NCBI RefSeq assembly: GCF_000192865.1
Contig: NC_015276.1
Span: 496,001-560,000 of the forward strand
Source: Marinomonas mediterranea MMB-1
Lineage (GTDB): Bacteria; Pseudomonadota; Gammaproteobacteria; Pseudomonadales; Marinomonadaceae
Direction: 5' to 3'
DNA length: 64,000 bases
The notes below the pieces were generated by a model, which saw only the letters and a program-made list of their open reading frames with translations, did no database searches and had not been told where the DNA came from. Within the stretch, counting starts at the first letter, position 1. Every line of letters begins with the position of its first letter. Positions 1 to 8,051 of the stretch are shown one piece after another. Both the position numbers and the translations under genes were made by a program.

Positions 1-582
1 TATGAAATCCCCTTTCTTGTAGACGCCTGATTCATCAGAAAACGCGCCTTCAAGCACCAAGGTGTATTCGTCGCCTGTGTGGGTATGCGATGGAATAAAC
101 GCACCTGCTTTTATGCGCGTCAGAGCGACCTGAGTGCCGTCTTTTTCATTGCTTAACGTGGCAATTTGCACCGCTGGCGAAAGCTTCATCCATTTTAGGC
201 GATCGTACGCGGTTGGAACCAGCTGACGAAGGCTTTTCGGTACCTTGTATTGTTCTTTTAAGCTTGGGTGCTCTTTGGCGCTTAAGTGGCGCTTTTCTAT
301 GGCCGTACTTTTAGAGGCCGAGTTCACTTGTACATTATTAGGCTGCTTATCGATCGCTATTTTTGATAACAGATTTGCTTTCAGTTGGTCCAATTGATTG
401 ACGCCAGAAGGAACAGACGGAGTTGAAAACAGCTCAGCCCCAACTTGCTCCAATTTACGAACTTGATCGCGACAATGTTTGCAGTGCTCAAGATGCGTTG
501 AAACAGCTAACGCTTTCGAAAGCGTAACCGAGCCTGATGCATATTCAGTCAGTAGATCCAAACTTGGGTGGTAGTGAATCAT
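1..582 (-). CDS. chrR: ChrR-type zinc anti-sigma factor with cupin domain (partial)
   Basis: This is the cognate inhibitor of the ECF sigma factor encoded just upstream; in the known RpoE/ChrR pair it holds the sigma factor until singlet oxygen triggers release. The N-terminal anti-sigma part has His5 and the zinc motif H30-x3-C34-x2-C37, after an LLTEYASGS stretch much like Rhodobacter ChrR. The C-terminal half is a cupin with IPSHTHTGDEYTLVLEG. The gene runs off the left edge after 194 codons, so the last part of the cupin is missing. The ATG lies 6 bases after the sigma gene, and its Shine-Dalgarno AGGAGG also encodes the sigma factor's last two arginines, which implies translational coupling. 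Confidence 0.93.
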   Translation of the reverse strand, partial: MIHYHPSLDLLTEYASGSVTLSKALAVSTHLEHCKHCRDQVRKLEQVGAELFSTPSVPSGVNQLDQLKANLLSKIAIDKQPNNVQVNSASKSTAIEKRHLSAKEHPSLKEQYKVPKSLRQLVPTAYDRLKWMKLSPAVQIATLSNEKDGTQVALTRIKAGAFIPSHTHTGDEYTLVLEGAFSDESGVYKKGDFI

Positions 583-587
583 AATAA

Positions 588-1163
588 CTACCTCCTAACG
601 ATAACGGTCAGTTTGTTGAGAGCAAGTCTGACTCTCGACTTAATAGTGCCAAGAGGAATGTTTAATTCTTCTGACGCTTCTTTGTGGGTTTTGCCTTCCA
701 GATACACTTTTGCTAATACCTGTCTTTGATCGGATGGAAGTTGCTTTAAACTGCTATTAATATTTTCCTGATCGCGTTTCTGCTGCGCTTCGCGAAACGG
801 GTCTGAACTTTCATCTTCGATGTCATCCCATAAAAATTCAGGGTCAATTCCCGTTTGATAGCGTCCATTTTTTCGCAGATAGTCAATACGAGCGTTCCGA
901 GCAATCGTGAACACCCATGTATTTAAAGACGCCGATTCTGGGTTGTAGGTATGTGCTTTGTTCCAGATGCGTATTAAGACCTCTTGAGCGATGTCGTCCG
1001 CCATTAAGTTCGCCCCCGGTTGAGCCGTTAAACAAAAAGCTCTAATACGAGGTACGAAGTGATCAAATAGGCGAGTTAACGCTGCTTGATCGCGATTATT
1101 AGCGACCGAGAACATGTCGTCCAATAACGTAATATTACGCTCGTTATTGTTTGTCTGTTCCAT
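588..1163 (-). CDS. rpoE: ECF RNA polymerase sigma factor (RpoE/ChrR type, ECF11-like)
   Basis: An ECF sigma factor that probably directs a photo-oxidative or singlet-oxygen response together with the downstream chrR. Sigma region 2 is visible (DDIAQEVLIRIWNKA followed by TWVFTIARNARIDYLRK), and region 4 forms the C-terminal HTH (LPSDQRQVLAKVYLEG, then IPLGTIKSRVRLALNKL). The start chosen is the second Met: GGAG sits 6 bases before it, while the Met four codons earlier (1175) has no ribosome site. Upstream is an autoregulatory-looking promoter. Gene order sigma then anti-sigma, and the divergent operon with DUF1365 and a Cfa-like enzyme, match the ECF11 context. Confidence 0.93.
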   Translation of the reverse strand: MEQTNNNERNITLLDDMFSVANNRDQAALTRLFDHFVPRIRAFCLTAQPGANLMADDIAQEVLIRIWNKAHTYNPESASLNTWVFTIARNARIDYLRKNGRYQTGIDPEFLWDDIEDESSDPFREAQQKRDQENINSSLKQLPSDQRQVLAKVYLEGKTHKEASEELNIPLGTIKSRVRLALNKLTVIVRR

Positions 1164-1218
1164 TGCATACTCCATCGAAAAGTTCGAGCAAACTGGGGAT
1201 ACAGTTTACTGTTTAACC

Positions 1219-1248
1219 TCTATACGTCTGTTAGTTTAGCTTGGATCA
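1219..1248 (-). promoter_or_regulatory. ECF sigma promoter for rpoE-chrR
   Basis: Read on the minus strand: -35 TGATCC (1243-1248), a spacer of exactly 18 bases, -10 TATAGA (1219-1224), about 55 bases before the chosen sigma start. The -35 and spacing match the known RpoE/ChrR promoter form TGATCC-N18. It implies the sigma factor transcribes its own operon. Confidence 0.8.
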
Positions 1249-1273
1249 GTAACTTTTACTTTTAAGATGGATT

Positions 1274-1303
1274 TGATCCAGAGCTTACTGGAACGCGTAT
1301 TGA
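1274..1303 (+). promoter_or_regulatory. ECF sigma promoter for the divergent lipid operon
   Basis: Plus strand: -35 TGATCC (1274-1279), spacer of exactly 18 bases, -10 TATTGA (1298-1303), about 90 bases before the first gene of the operon. It uses the same -35 and spacing as the divergent rpoE promoter, the two -35 elements lying 25 bases apart back to back. This places the operon from 1393 on under the same sigma factor. Confidence 0.8.
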
Positions 1304-1392
1304 TTGTTGAGATCTTTGTTTGACCGCTGAGCTCTTCAATGAGTTATCCAATTCCTTCAATTTACTGAACTAATATTTATGAAACAAATGCC

Positions 1393-1851
1393 ATGATAGA
1401 AGCACCTGAGTTAAAAAGTGAACAAGATATTATGCTGGTCGAAAGGTTTAAAGCCTTTTATGAGGATGTTCAGCGTCCACAGCTTGAAAAGATTAGTGAT
1501 ATTTACACTTCTTCTGTGCGTTTCAAAGACCCAGTGCATGAGTTGCAAGGAATTGAGTTCGTTCACGCTTACCTGACTGAAATGAGTGCAAACGTTGAAT
1601 ATGGTCGTTTCGAATATTTAGACCAACTTGTGAGTGAAGATAAGGCTTACATAAAATGGAATATGTACTTTCGTCACCCTAAATTGGGCAGTGATATACA
1701 TGTCGTTCGTGGCATGACTCAAATCCAGTATACCGATCGAATTTACTTCCATGAAGATGTATATGACATGGGGCAAATGATTTATGAGCATATTCCTGTG
1801 ATGGGAACATTTGTAAAAATGCTCAAACAACGCTTGGCAAATGTGAAATAA
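1393..1851 (+). CDS. NTF2-like (SnoaL-like fold) protein
   Basis: A 152-residue soluble protein whose size and pattern fit the SnoaL/NTF2-like fold: an N-terminal helical part (VERFKAFYEDV), then KISDIYTSSVRFKDPVHELQG, then beta strands ending in a YFHEDVYDMG stretch. Members bind small hydrophobic molecules or act as isomerases and hydrolases; the substrate here is unknown. It is the first gene after the ECF promoter and is followed, 59 bases on, by an SDR, so it probably belongs to the lipid-modifying operon. The C-terminal tail is basic (MLKQRLANVK). Confidence 0.75.
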   Translation: MIEAPELKSEQDIMLVERFKAFYEDVQRPQLEKISDIYTSSVRFKDPVHELQGIEFVHAYLTEMSANVEYGRFEYLDQLVSEDKAYIKWNMYFRHPKLGSDIHVVRGMTQIQYTDRIYFHEDVYDMGQMIYEHIPVMGTFVKMLKQRLANVK

Positions 1852-1910
1852 ACCGTTTGGCAGGAAGTGAAAACCGTGAATTACGTCGAAGTTAACCGAG
1901 AGCCTACTCT

Positions 1911-2687
1911 ATGACGACCCAATACAAAGGCACCGTTTGGATAACGGGAGCGAGCTCAGGTTTGGGCTTTTCTCTGGTTGAAAAGTACCTGATCAAAGGC
2001 TGGAAAGTGATTGCTTCCTCACGATCAAAAGGGGCGCTAGAGCCTTTGTTGAATTCAGACGATGGGCTTCATAGTGAGCAAGGTGCGCTGTCGTTTGTTG
2101 CATTTGATATCGCTAATGAACAAAGCGTTGATGCCGTCCGAAACGCGCTACAACAAGAGAGCGCCACACTCGATATTGCGATCTTGAATGCGGGTACGTG
2201 TGAATACCTTGATATTGACGAACCGGATTGGACGATGATGTCGAAAATGAACCACATCAACTATATCGGCTTGGTGAATAGCGTGGAAGTGTGCCTTCCT
2301 ATGTTGAAAAAAGCGGATAACCCTTTATTGGTGGGAGTGAGTTCCCAAGCCGTCAACGCGGCTTTTCCTAAAGCCGAAGCCTATGGGGCGAGTAAGGCCG
2401 CCATTCGTTACTTTTTATCGTCTTTAAGAATGGATCTGAAGCAATTTAATATTGATGTTTCCTGCATTTTACCGGGTTTTGTCGATACACCTTTAACGAA
2501 AAAGAATGACTTTTCTATGCCCTTTTTAATGTCTTCTGAGGTCGCAGCCAATCGAATTTTAGGCGCGCTTGAACGTCGCCCGTTTGAGTATGCGTTCCCA
2601 AAAAGATTAAGTGTTATGTTGTGGTTGGCCAGAGCTTTTCCTAAAACTTGGCTAAGATTAAATGCAACGAAACCAAACCCTACATAA
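1911..2687 (+). CDS. SDR-family NAD(P)-dependent oxidoreductase
   Basis: Classical short-chain dehydrogenase/reductase of 258 residues. The cofactor motif TGASSGLG is at 12-19, NAG at 93-95, catalytic Ser145, and YxxxK as Tyr158 and Lys162 in YGASK. All catalytic residues are present, so it should be an active reductase or dehydrogenase. The substrate cannot be read from sequence. An SDR is a standing member of ECF11/ChrR operons, next to the FAD oxidoreductase and DUF1365 protein, which suggests a lipid or aldehyde substrate arising from oxidative stress. Confidence 0.88.
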   Translation: MTTQYKGTVWITGASSGLGFSLVEKYLIKGWKVIASSRSKGALEPLLNSDDGLHSEQGALSFVAFDIANEQSVDAVRNALQQESATLDIAILNAGTCEYLDIDEPDWTMMSKMNHINYIGLVNSVEVCLPMLKKADNPLLVGVSSQAVNAAFPKAEAYGASKAAIRYFLSSLRMDLKQFNIDVSCILPGFVDTPLTKKNDFSMPFLMSSEVAANRILGALERRPFEYAFPKRLSVMLWLARAFPKTWLRLNATKPNPT

Positions 2688-2730
2688 AACATTAAATGGC
2701 TTTTAATTATTTGATCTAGGAGCAGTATTT

Positions 2731-3987
2731 TTGAAAATTGCAGTCATCGGCAGTGGTATATCGGGACTTACCACGGCGTATTTAACGAATCGCGAACACG
2801 ATGTTCATGTGTTTGAAAACGACAGCCGAATTGGTGGTCATACCGCGACTAAAGACGTCACCGTAAATGGAAAAACGCAGTCAATTGATACCGGCTTTAT
2901 CGTGTTTAACGACTGGACTTACCCAAACTTCATTCGACTGATGACAGAGCTAGGTGTGCAATCAAAGCCGACGGAAATGAGCTTTAGTGTGAGTTGTGAA
3001 CAAACAGGGCTTGAGTACGGGGGCAGTAATCTCGGCACTCTGTTTGCGCAAAAGCGTAATCTATTTAATCTTCCCTACCTTAAAATGCTGAAGGACATTG
3101 TTGCGTTTAATAAAGACGCGATTAGCGATTTAGAAGCGGGGGCATTAAAAGAAGGCATTACATTAGGTGAGTATCTAAAAGAAAAAGGCTACGGTAAAAA
3201 GTTTGCGAGTCATTACCTGATTCCTATGGGGGCGGCAATTTGGTCGTCTACCTTAGAAGAAATGATGTCTTTTCCTCTCGTATTTTTTGTACGATTTTTC
3301 AAAAACCACGGTTTACTGAGCATTAAAGATCGCCCTCAGTGGCGTGTCATTGAAGGTGGTTCCGCTGCTTATTTGGCGCCACTAACGGCCAGTTTTAAAG
3401 ATAAAATTCGCACTCAAACGGTAATAAACCGAGTTCAACGTGATGATGCGGGAGCCACGCTGTTTTTTGAAAAAGGGGGGGAGGAACATTTCGATCAAGT
3501 TGTCTTCGCCTGCCACAGTGACCAAGCGTTAACCTTGTTAGGGGAAGACGCAAGCCAACAAGAAAAAGACATTCTCAGTGCGATTCCCTATCGAGAAAAT
3601 GAAGTGGTATTGCACACCGATGTGGGTTTGTTACCTAAGCGGAAAAAGGCTTGGTCGAGCTGGAATTATCTTCTTGGAAGTGATTCTAAGAGGCCTCCAA
3701 CACTAAGCTACGACATGAATATACTGCAACATTTAGACGAGCCGGATACGACGTTTGTCGTGACCTTGAATCGTGGTGATCTCATCGACCCAAGCAAGAT
3801 ACTAGGTCGTTATTGTTACGCGCACCCCGTTTTTTCATTGGCGGGCATCGATGCACAAGCACGTTGGCATGACATAAATGGTGTGAACAATACTTGGTTT
3901 TGCGGTGCCTACTGGCGCAATGGTTTCCATGAAGATGGCTGTTGGAGCGGTGTTCGGGTTGCAGAAGGTCTGGGTGTCAAATGGTAG
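2731..3987 (+). CDS. FAD-dependent oxidoreductase, flavin amine oxidase-like
   Basis: A 418-residue flavoprotein with an N-terminal Rossmann FAD site (GSGISGL, residues 7-13, then GGHTAT about 25 residues on), as in amine oxidase/desaturase-like enzymes found beside Cfa homologues. The start is a TTG codon preceded by AGGAG, with the product beginning MKIAVIGSG. The C-terminal part has FCGAYWRNGFHEDG, typical of this subfamily. It overlaps the next gene (ATGGTAG). Given its neighbours it probably oxidises or desaturates an acyl chain, perhaps before or after methylation; that role is inference. Confidence 0.88.
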   Translation: MKIAVIGSGISGLTTAYLTNREHDVHVFENDSRIGGHTATKDVTVNGKTQSIDTGFIVFNDWTYPNFIRLMTELGVQSKPTEMSFSVSCEQTGLEYGGSNLGTLFAQKRNLFNLPYLKMLKDIVAFNKDAISDLEAGALKEGITLGEYLKEKGYGKKFASHYLIPMGAAIWSSTLEEMMSFPLVFFVRFFKNHGLLSIKDRPQWRVIEGGSAAYLAPLTASFKDKIRTQTVINRVQRDDAGATLFFEKGGEEHFDQVVFACHSDQALTLLGEDASQQEKDILSAIPYRENEVVLHTDVGLLPKRKKAWSSWNYLLGSDSKRPPTLSYDMNILQHLDEPDTTFVVTLNRGDLIDPSKILGRYCYAHPVFSLAGIDAQARWHDINGVNNTWFCGAYWRNGFHEDGCWSGVRVAEGLGVKW

Positions 3988-4802
3988 TTGCGTCAGAGCC
4001 GCACGTAGAAACCACTCATCTAAGCAGTGGCATTTATGTCGGGCATGTTCGACATCGTCGGTATACCCCAAAATACCACGGTTTTTGTTATCAAGTTTTT
4101 ATGATGTTGCTTGATCTAGATGAAATCGATTCGGTGTTTAGCAAAAGTCGGTGGTGGTCGACGTCAAAGCGTGCCGTGGCGCAGTTTAAGCGTGATGATT
4201 ATTTTGGTGACACCAGTATTCCGTTAAAGCAGGCAGTATTAAGCAAGGTCAAAGAGGAAACGGGACTAACGTTGTCGAAAGTGAAGTTGTTAACAAACTG
4301 TCGATATTTTGGTTATTTGATAAACCCTATTTCTATTTACTATTGTTACGACCAACAAGATGAACTTCAAGCTATGTTGCTTGAGGTGACCAATACGCCT
4401 TGGGAAGAACGCGTCGCTTATGTGCTGAATTGTGAGCCAGCAAAACGGACACAACGTATAACCTTTCAAAAAGAGATGCATGTGTCTCCTTTTCACCCGA
4501 TGAACCATTTTTACGACTGGCGGAGTACGTCACCACAAAGCAAAGTCGCCGTGCATATGCAAAATCGCATTGAAGGTACTGAACAGTGTGTATTCGATGC
4601 AACCTTATCGCTGAAGCGCGAAGAAATTTCAGCGCAGAGCTTAAGGAGCATACTTTGGCGTTTCCCGTGGATGACCGCTAAAGTGGGGTTTGGTATTTAT
4701 TGGCAAGCGTTAAAACTGTTTATCAAGAGAGTGCCTGTTCAGCCGCATCCAAGGCAACCAGAGGCTCGAGATCAAGAATCAAACAGCGCCCGATTTAAAT
4801 AA
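3981..4802 (+). CDS. DUF1365 family protein
   Basis: Conserved DUF1365 protein of 273 residues, recognised by HLSSGIYVGHVRHRR, then the invariant-looking FGYLINPISIYYCYD and FHPMNHFYDW stretches. The function is unproven, but the family is almost always encoded between a flavin oxidoreductase and a Cfa-like methyltransferase, as here. The start at 3981 overlaps the upstream stop (ATGGTAG), so the two are translationally coupled; a start 13 codons earlier in the same frame lies deep in the upstream gene and is less likely. The C-terminus is polar and probably disordered. Confidence 0.88.
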   Translation: MVVASEPHVETTHLSSGIYVGHVRHRRYTPKYHGFCYQVFMMLLDLDEIDSVFSKSRWWSTSKRAVAQFKRDDYFGDTSIPLKQAVLSKVKEETGLTLSKVKLLTNCRYFGYLINPISIYYCYDQQDELQAMLLEVTNTPWEERVAYVLNCEPAKRTQRITFQKEMHVSPFHPMNHFYDWRSTSPQSKVAVHMQNRIEGTEQCVFDATLSLKREEISAQSLRSILWRFPWMTAKVGFGIYWQALKLFIKRVPVQPHPRQPEARDQESNSARFK

Positions 4803-4812
4803 GAGGTAGTTT

Positions 4813-6063
4813 ATGAACACGGTTGGAACAACAAATACCATTAAAACGAAAAACACTTGGTTAGATACGCTTGCACAGCGTGGGGTTAAAGCCTTGTTAA
4901 GTCGGTTGACTGTTGGGCATTTGGTTGTCGATAATCATGGCGATATCAAAGAATATGGGCAAAAAGCAGCCGACACCGAATACCACGCTCATATTGAGGT
5001 TAAGGACTCACGAGCGTACCGAGAAGTGTTTTTTAATGCGAGCCTTGGCGGCGCTGAAGGCTACATGAAAGGTTATTGGACAACCCCCGATCTGTTGGCA
5101 GTGATTCGTTTTATGGTGGCCAACCTGTCGACGCTTAATAAACTCGATAGTGAACGGCCTTTTTGGTCGCGTCTTGCCGCGAAGCTCGCGCACAAGCTTA
5201 ATGCCAATACCAAGGAGGGCTCCAAAAAGAACATCTCAGCGCATTACGACTTGGGGAACGACTTCTTCTCTCAATTTTTAGACCCAACCATGATGTACTC
5301 TGCGGCGATTTTCCCCGATAAAAATGCAGACCTGCATGACGCATCTGTCCATAAGTTGGATCGCATTTGTCAAAAGCTGGAACTCAAACCTGATGACCAT
5401 TTACTTGAGATTGGCACCGGTTGGGGGGGGATGGCGATCCATGCAGCACAGCATTACGGTTGTAAGGTCACGACAACCACCATCTCGAAAGAGCAATATG
5501 ACTATGCCCGAGAAAAAGTCGAAGCGCTTGGGTTATGTGACCGAGTCACGTTGTTGCTAGAAGACTATCGTGACTTAACGGGTACGTATGACAAGCTCGT
5601 TTCTATCGAGATGATCGAAGCGGTTGGTCATGAATATTACGACAGCTATTTTGAAAAATGCAGCAGCCTAATTAAAGATGCGGGCCTTATGGTTATTCAG
5701 GCCATTACCATTGCCGACCAACGTTATGATTTTGCTCGAAATTCAGTGGATTTTATTCAGCGCTATATTTTTCCGGGAGGGTGCCTGCCCTCCAATAAGG
5801 TGATTGCTGATAAGGTTGCCCAGAAAACCAACATGCAAATTGTCGCGATCGAAGACATCACTGAGCATTACGCCAATACGCTGGCGAAGTGGCGGGAAGC
5901 TTTTCATGCGAAGCGAAATCAGATTGTCCAAATGGGCTTTGATGATGTGTTTATTCGCATGTGGGATTATTACCTTGTGTATTGCGAAGGCGGCTTTAGA
6001 GAGCGTTCGATCAGTACTGGGCAGTTTGTATTTGCCAAACCTAAATACCGATTTGCTCAGTAA
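4813..6063 (+). CDS. cfa: Cyclopropane-fatty-acyl-phospholipid synthase-like methyltransferase
   Basis: SAM-dependent methyltransferase acting on unsaturated acyl chains of membrane phospholipids. At 416 residues it is a little longer than E. coli Cfa. After an N-terminal lipid-binding part, the Cfa core begins with KNISAHYDLGNDFF and DPTMMYSAA; the SAM motif LLEIGTGWGG starts near residue 197, followed by SIEMIEAVGHE and the IFPGG loop. Shine-Dalgarno AGAGG precedes the ATG, 10 bases after the DUF1365 gene. In RpoE/ChrR organisms a Cfa paralogue is a sigma target, so this copy is probably the stress-induced one. Product could be cyclopropane, methylated or furan-type fatty acid. Confidence 0.9.
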   Translation: MNTVGTTNTIKTKNTWLDTLAQRGVKALLSRLTVGHLVVDNHGDIKEYGQKAADTEYHAHIEVKDSRAYREVFFNASLGGAEGYMKGYWTTPDLLAVIRFMVANLSTLNKLDSERPFWSRLAAKLAHKLNANTKEGSKKNISAHYDLGNDFFSQFLDPTMMYSAAIFPDKNADLHDASVHKLDRICQKLELKPDDHLLEIGTGWGGMAIHAAQHYGCKVTTTTISKEQYDYAREKVEALGLCDRVTLLLEDYRDLTGTYDKLVSIEMIEAVGHEYYDSYFEKCSSLIKDAGLMVIQAITIADQRYDFARNSVDFIQRYIFPGGCLPSNKVIADKVAQKTNMQIVAIEDITEHYANTLAKWREAFHAKRNQIVQMGFDDVFIRMWDYYLVYCEGGFRERSISTGQFVFAKPKYRFAQ

Positions 6064-6135
6064 CGGTGGCTTCATCTAACACCCTTTCATTGGATTGTGT
6101 GGAAGGTGCTGTGAGGGGCGAGTGGCGAGGTTTAC

Positions 6136-6645
6136 ATGAAAAATGTCGCGAATGCAGGCGGTTTTCAATTGCTGTGGTTTGTGTGTGTGTTGCTAGGGAG
6201 TTGGGTGGCTTTTTTCAGTACCCTCGTTTACTTAACCTTTCATGCTCGGTATCTGCAAACCAAGCACAAAGAATTCGTTCTTATGTTTGCTTTTTTGGTG
6301 ATTGGCTGTGTATGGGATGGCTTGCTGATTCACTTCGGCGTTCTGATATTTCCAAGTGAGTCGCTGTTATTGGGTACGTTGCCGCCTGTTTGGTTGCTGT
6401 GCTTGTGGGTAAGTGTTGCGACTATGCTAGCGCATTGTTTACGTTTCTTAGTTGGCCGGCACTTACTTGCTGTGTGTTTGGGGTTTATTAGCCCTGTATT
6501 AAGTTACATAGGTGGAGCGAAGTTGTCTGACGCCGAGATTGGCGCTCCGTACTTCGGATCAGTTTTCATTATTGCAGTAGGTTGGGCCGTTATTCTGCCC
6601 CTTGGCTTTATTCTCTGTCAAAAACTACAGTTAGATCATGAATAG
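6136..6645 (+). CDS. DUF2878 family inner-membrane protein
   Basis: A 169-residue polytopic membrane protein with about five hydrophobic segments (for example LLWFVCVLLGSWVAFFSTLV at the N-terminus and FIIAVGWAVILPLGFIL at the C-terminus) and the family-like FLVIGCVWDGLLIHFGV. DUF2878 has no assigned function, but members sit with DUF3833, DUF1365 and Cfa genes in ChrR-type clusters. The ATG at 6136 follows a weak GAGG; a GTG-initiated overlapping frame from 6066 has no family resemblance. It lies 11 bases before the next gene. Confidence 0.82.
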   Translation: MKNVANAGGFQLLWFVCVLLGSWVAFFSTLVYLTFHARYLQTKHKEFVLMFAFLVIGCVWDGLLIHFGVLIFPSESLLLGTLPPVWLLCLWVSVATMLAHCLRFLVGRHLLAVCLGFISPVLSYIGGAKLSDAEIGAPYFGSVFIIAVGWAVILPLGFILCQKLQLDHE

Positions 6646-6656
6646 GAGGCAAAATA

Positions 6657-7418
6657 ATGAAACGAACGCTTTTTTTATTCTGGGCTCTGCTACCTCACTC
6701 ACGTAATTCTGTGATGAGCGATCGTGCTGTAATCGTGATATTTGCATCGTTAATAGTGATGAGCTTTTTATCGAATCGTGCTTTTGCGTTGGAAGCGGAA
6801 GGGCGTGCTCTCGATCCCAAAACGAAGGTCTTGTTGTATACAGAGAGGCATTTTTTTCCAGCGCCTCAGGTGCATGAAGTTCGCTATTTTGAAGCTGACG
6901 GGCGTTTGTTCGCGACGAAAAAGTTGGATTACGCCCAATCTTCGAACGCGCCAAGTTTTGAGCAGCTTAATGAGCGACAAGGCGAAGTAATAAGCGTAAA
7001 GCATACGGATAAAATTGAGCTTCAGTATCGAGCGAGTAGCGATGCGGCGACCAAAAGTGCGACCTTTAATGTCTCTAATAAACTGGTTATTGACGCTGGA
7101 TTTGACCGATATGTGCGTGAGCATTGGTCTGAGCTTGTTAATAGAAAGACACATTCTGTCGATTACCTAGTCCCCAGCCGACAAACAACGGTGGAATTTA
7201 AGATCAAACGACGGACCTGCCTCGACGAGCAAATCTCTGAATCTGTGTGTTTCGAAGTTAAACCAAGCGCTTGGTGGTTGTCTTTACTGATAAATCCACT
7301 GTATCTAGCGTACGATGAAACGACTAAACGATTAGTTCGATTTATTGGACGGGGAAACATAGCGGATAAAAACGGAAAGTATCAAACGGTCGATATTTAT
7401 TACCAATACATTGAATGA
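6657..7418 (+). CDS. Conserved exported protein of unknown function
   Basis: A 253-residue protein with a strong ribosome site (AGGAGG, 7-base spacer). A signal segment spans about residues 20-43 (AVIVIFASLIVMSFL, then SNRAFALEAE), so an alternative start at the internal Met (6714) would give a shorter, more typical signal peptide. The mature part resembles a loosely known conserved family: ALDPKTKVLLYTERH, FATKKLDYAQS, then VIDAGFDRYVREHW and VPSRQTTVEFKIKR. Two cysteines 11 residues apart (near 201 and 212) may form a disulfide. Position between DUF2878 and DUF3833 genes places it in the ECF operon. I cannot assign a function. Confidence 0.72.
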   Translation: MKRTLFLFWALLPHSRNSVMSDRAVIVIFASLIVMSFLSNRAFALEAEGRALDPKTKVLLYTERHFFPAPQVHEVRYFEADGRLFATKKLDYAQSSNAPSFEQLNERQGEVISVKHTDKIELQYRASSDAATKSATFNVSNKLVIDAGFDRYVREHWSELVNRKTHSVDYLVPSRQTTVEFKIKRRTCLDEQISESVCFEVKPSAWWLSLLINPLYLAYDETTKRLVRFIGRGNIADKNGKYQTVDIYYQYIE

Positions 7419-7434
7419 CGTTAAGAGCCCCTAT

Positions 7435-7965
7435 ATGAAAGCCATATTAATCACTTTGTTCGCGCTGGTTTTGTCGGCTTGTAGCTCGCCAAACATCGAA
7501 CTGTACAAAAGTAACAAACCTGAGTTTATTCTTAGTGAATTCTTTAATGGAGAGCTGAGCGCTCATGGCGTATTAAAAAACCGCAGTGGCGAAGTTATAC
7601 GGTACTTTAATGCTCGTTTAAAAGGGTCTTGGGTAGAAGGCAAAGGAACGCTGGAAGAGTGGTTCGTGTTTGACGACGGAGAAGAGCATCAGCGTGTGTG
7701 GAAGCTCGTTCCCAATGACCGTGGTTCTTATGATGCAACCGCGAATGACGTTAACGGGACGGCTGAGGCGAAGTTTGCTGGGAACGCTTTATTCATGAAA
7801 TATGAACTACAGGTTCCGTATGATGGCGATATCATTTCGGTTATGGTCGATGACAGAATGTACTTAGTGGATAAAAACGTGGTGATCAACGAATCAGTCA
7901 TGTCTAAGTTTGGCGTTGATGTCGGATACATTACGCTTACTATTGTCAAAAAGTCACAGGATTGA
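7435..7965 (+). CDS. DUF3833 family lipoprotein
   Basis: A lipoprotein of 176 residues with signal peptide MKAILITLFALVLSAC, the lipobox LSAC giving acylation at Cys16. The mature part fits DUF3833: PEFILSEFFNGELSAHGVL, then FNARLKGSWVEGKGTLEEWF, and VDDRMYLVDKNVVINES. The function is unknown; it is probably attached to a membrane and binds lipid or a hydrophobic ligand, like other lipocalin-sized lipoproteins. A TTG start at 7411 in the same frame would add eight residues before the signal and is less likely. It closes the ECF operon. Confidence 0.87.
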   Translation: MKAILITLFALVLSACSSPNIELYKSNKPEFILSEFFNGELSAHGVLKNRSGEVIRYFNARLKGSWVEGKGTLEEWFVFDDGEEHQRVWKLVPNDRGSYDATANDVNGTAEAKFAGNALFMKYELQVPYDGDIISVMVDDRMYLVDKNVVINESVMSKFGVDVGYITLTIVKKSQD

Positions 7966-8051
7966 TCATCTTTTCGACTTTTTACGCCTTGCGGGCGTTG
8001 GAAAAAGTGTAGATCATATGCGCTTTAATTTTCTTCGATGGATCGTAATCA

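Noticed and set aside
6066..6359. GTG-initiated frame overlapping the DUF2878 gene
   Set aside because: It overlaps the DUF2878 gene in another frame, and the latter matches a family.
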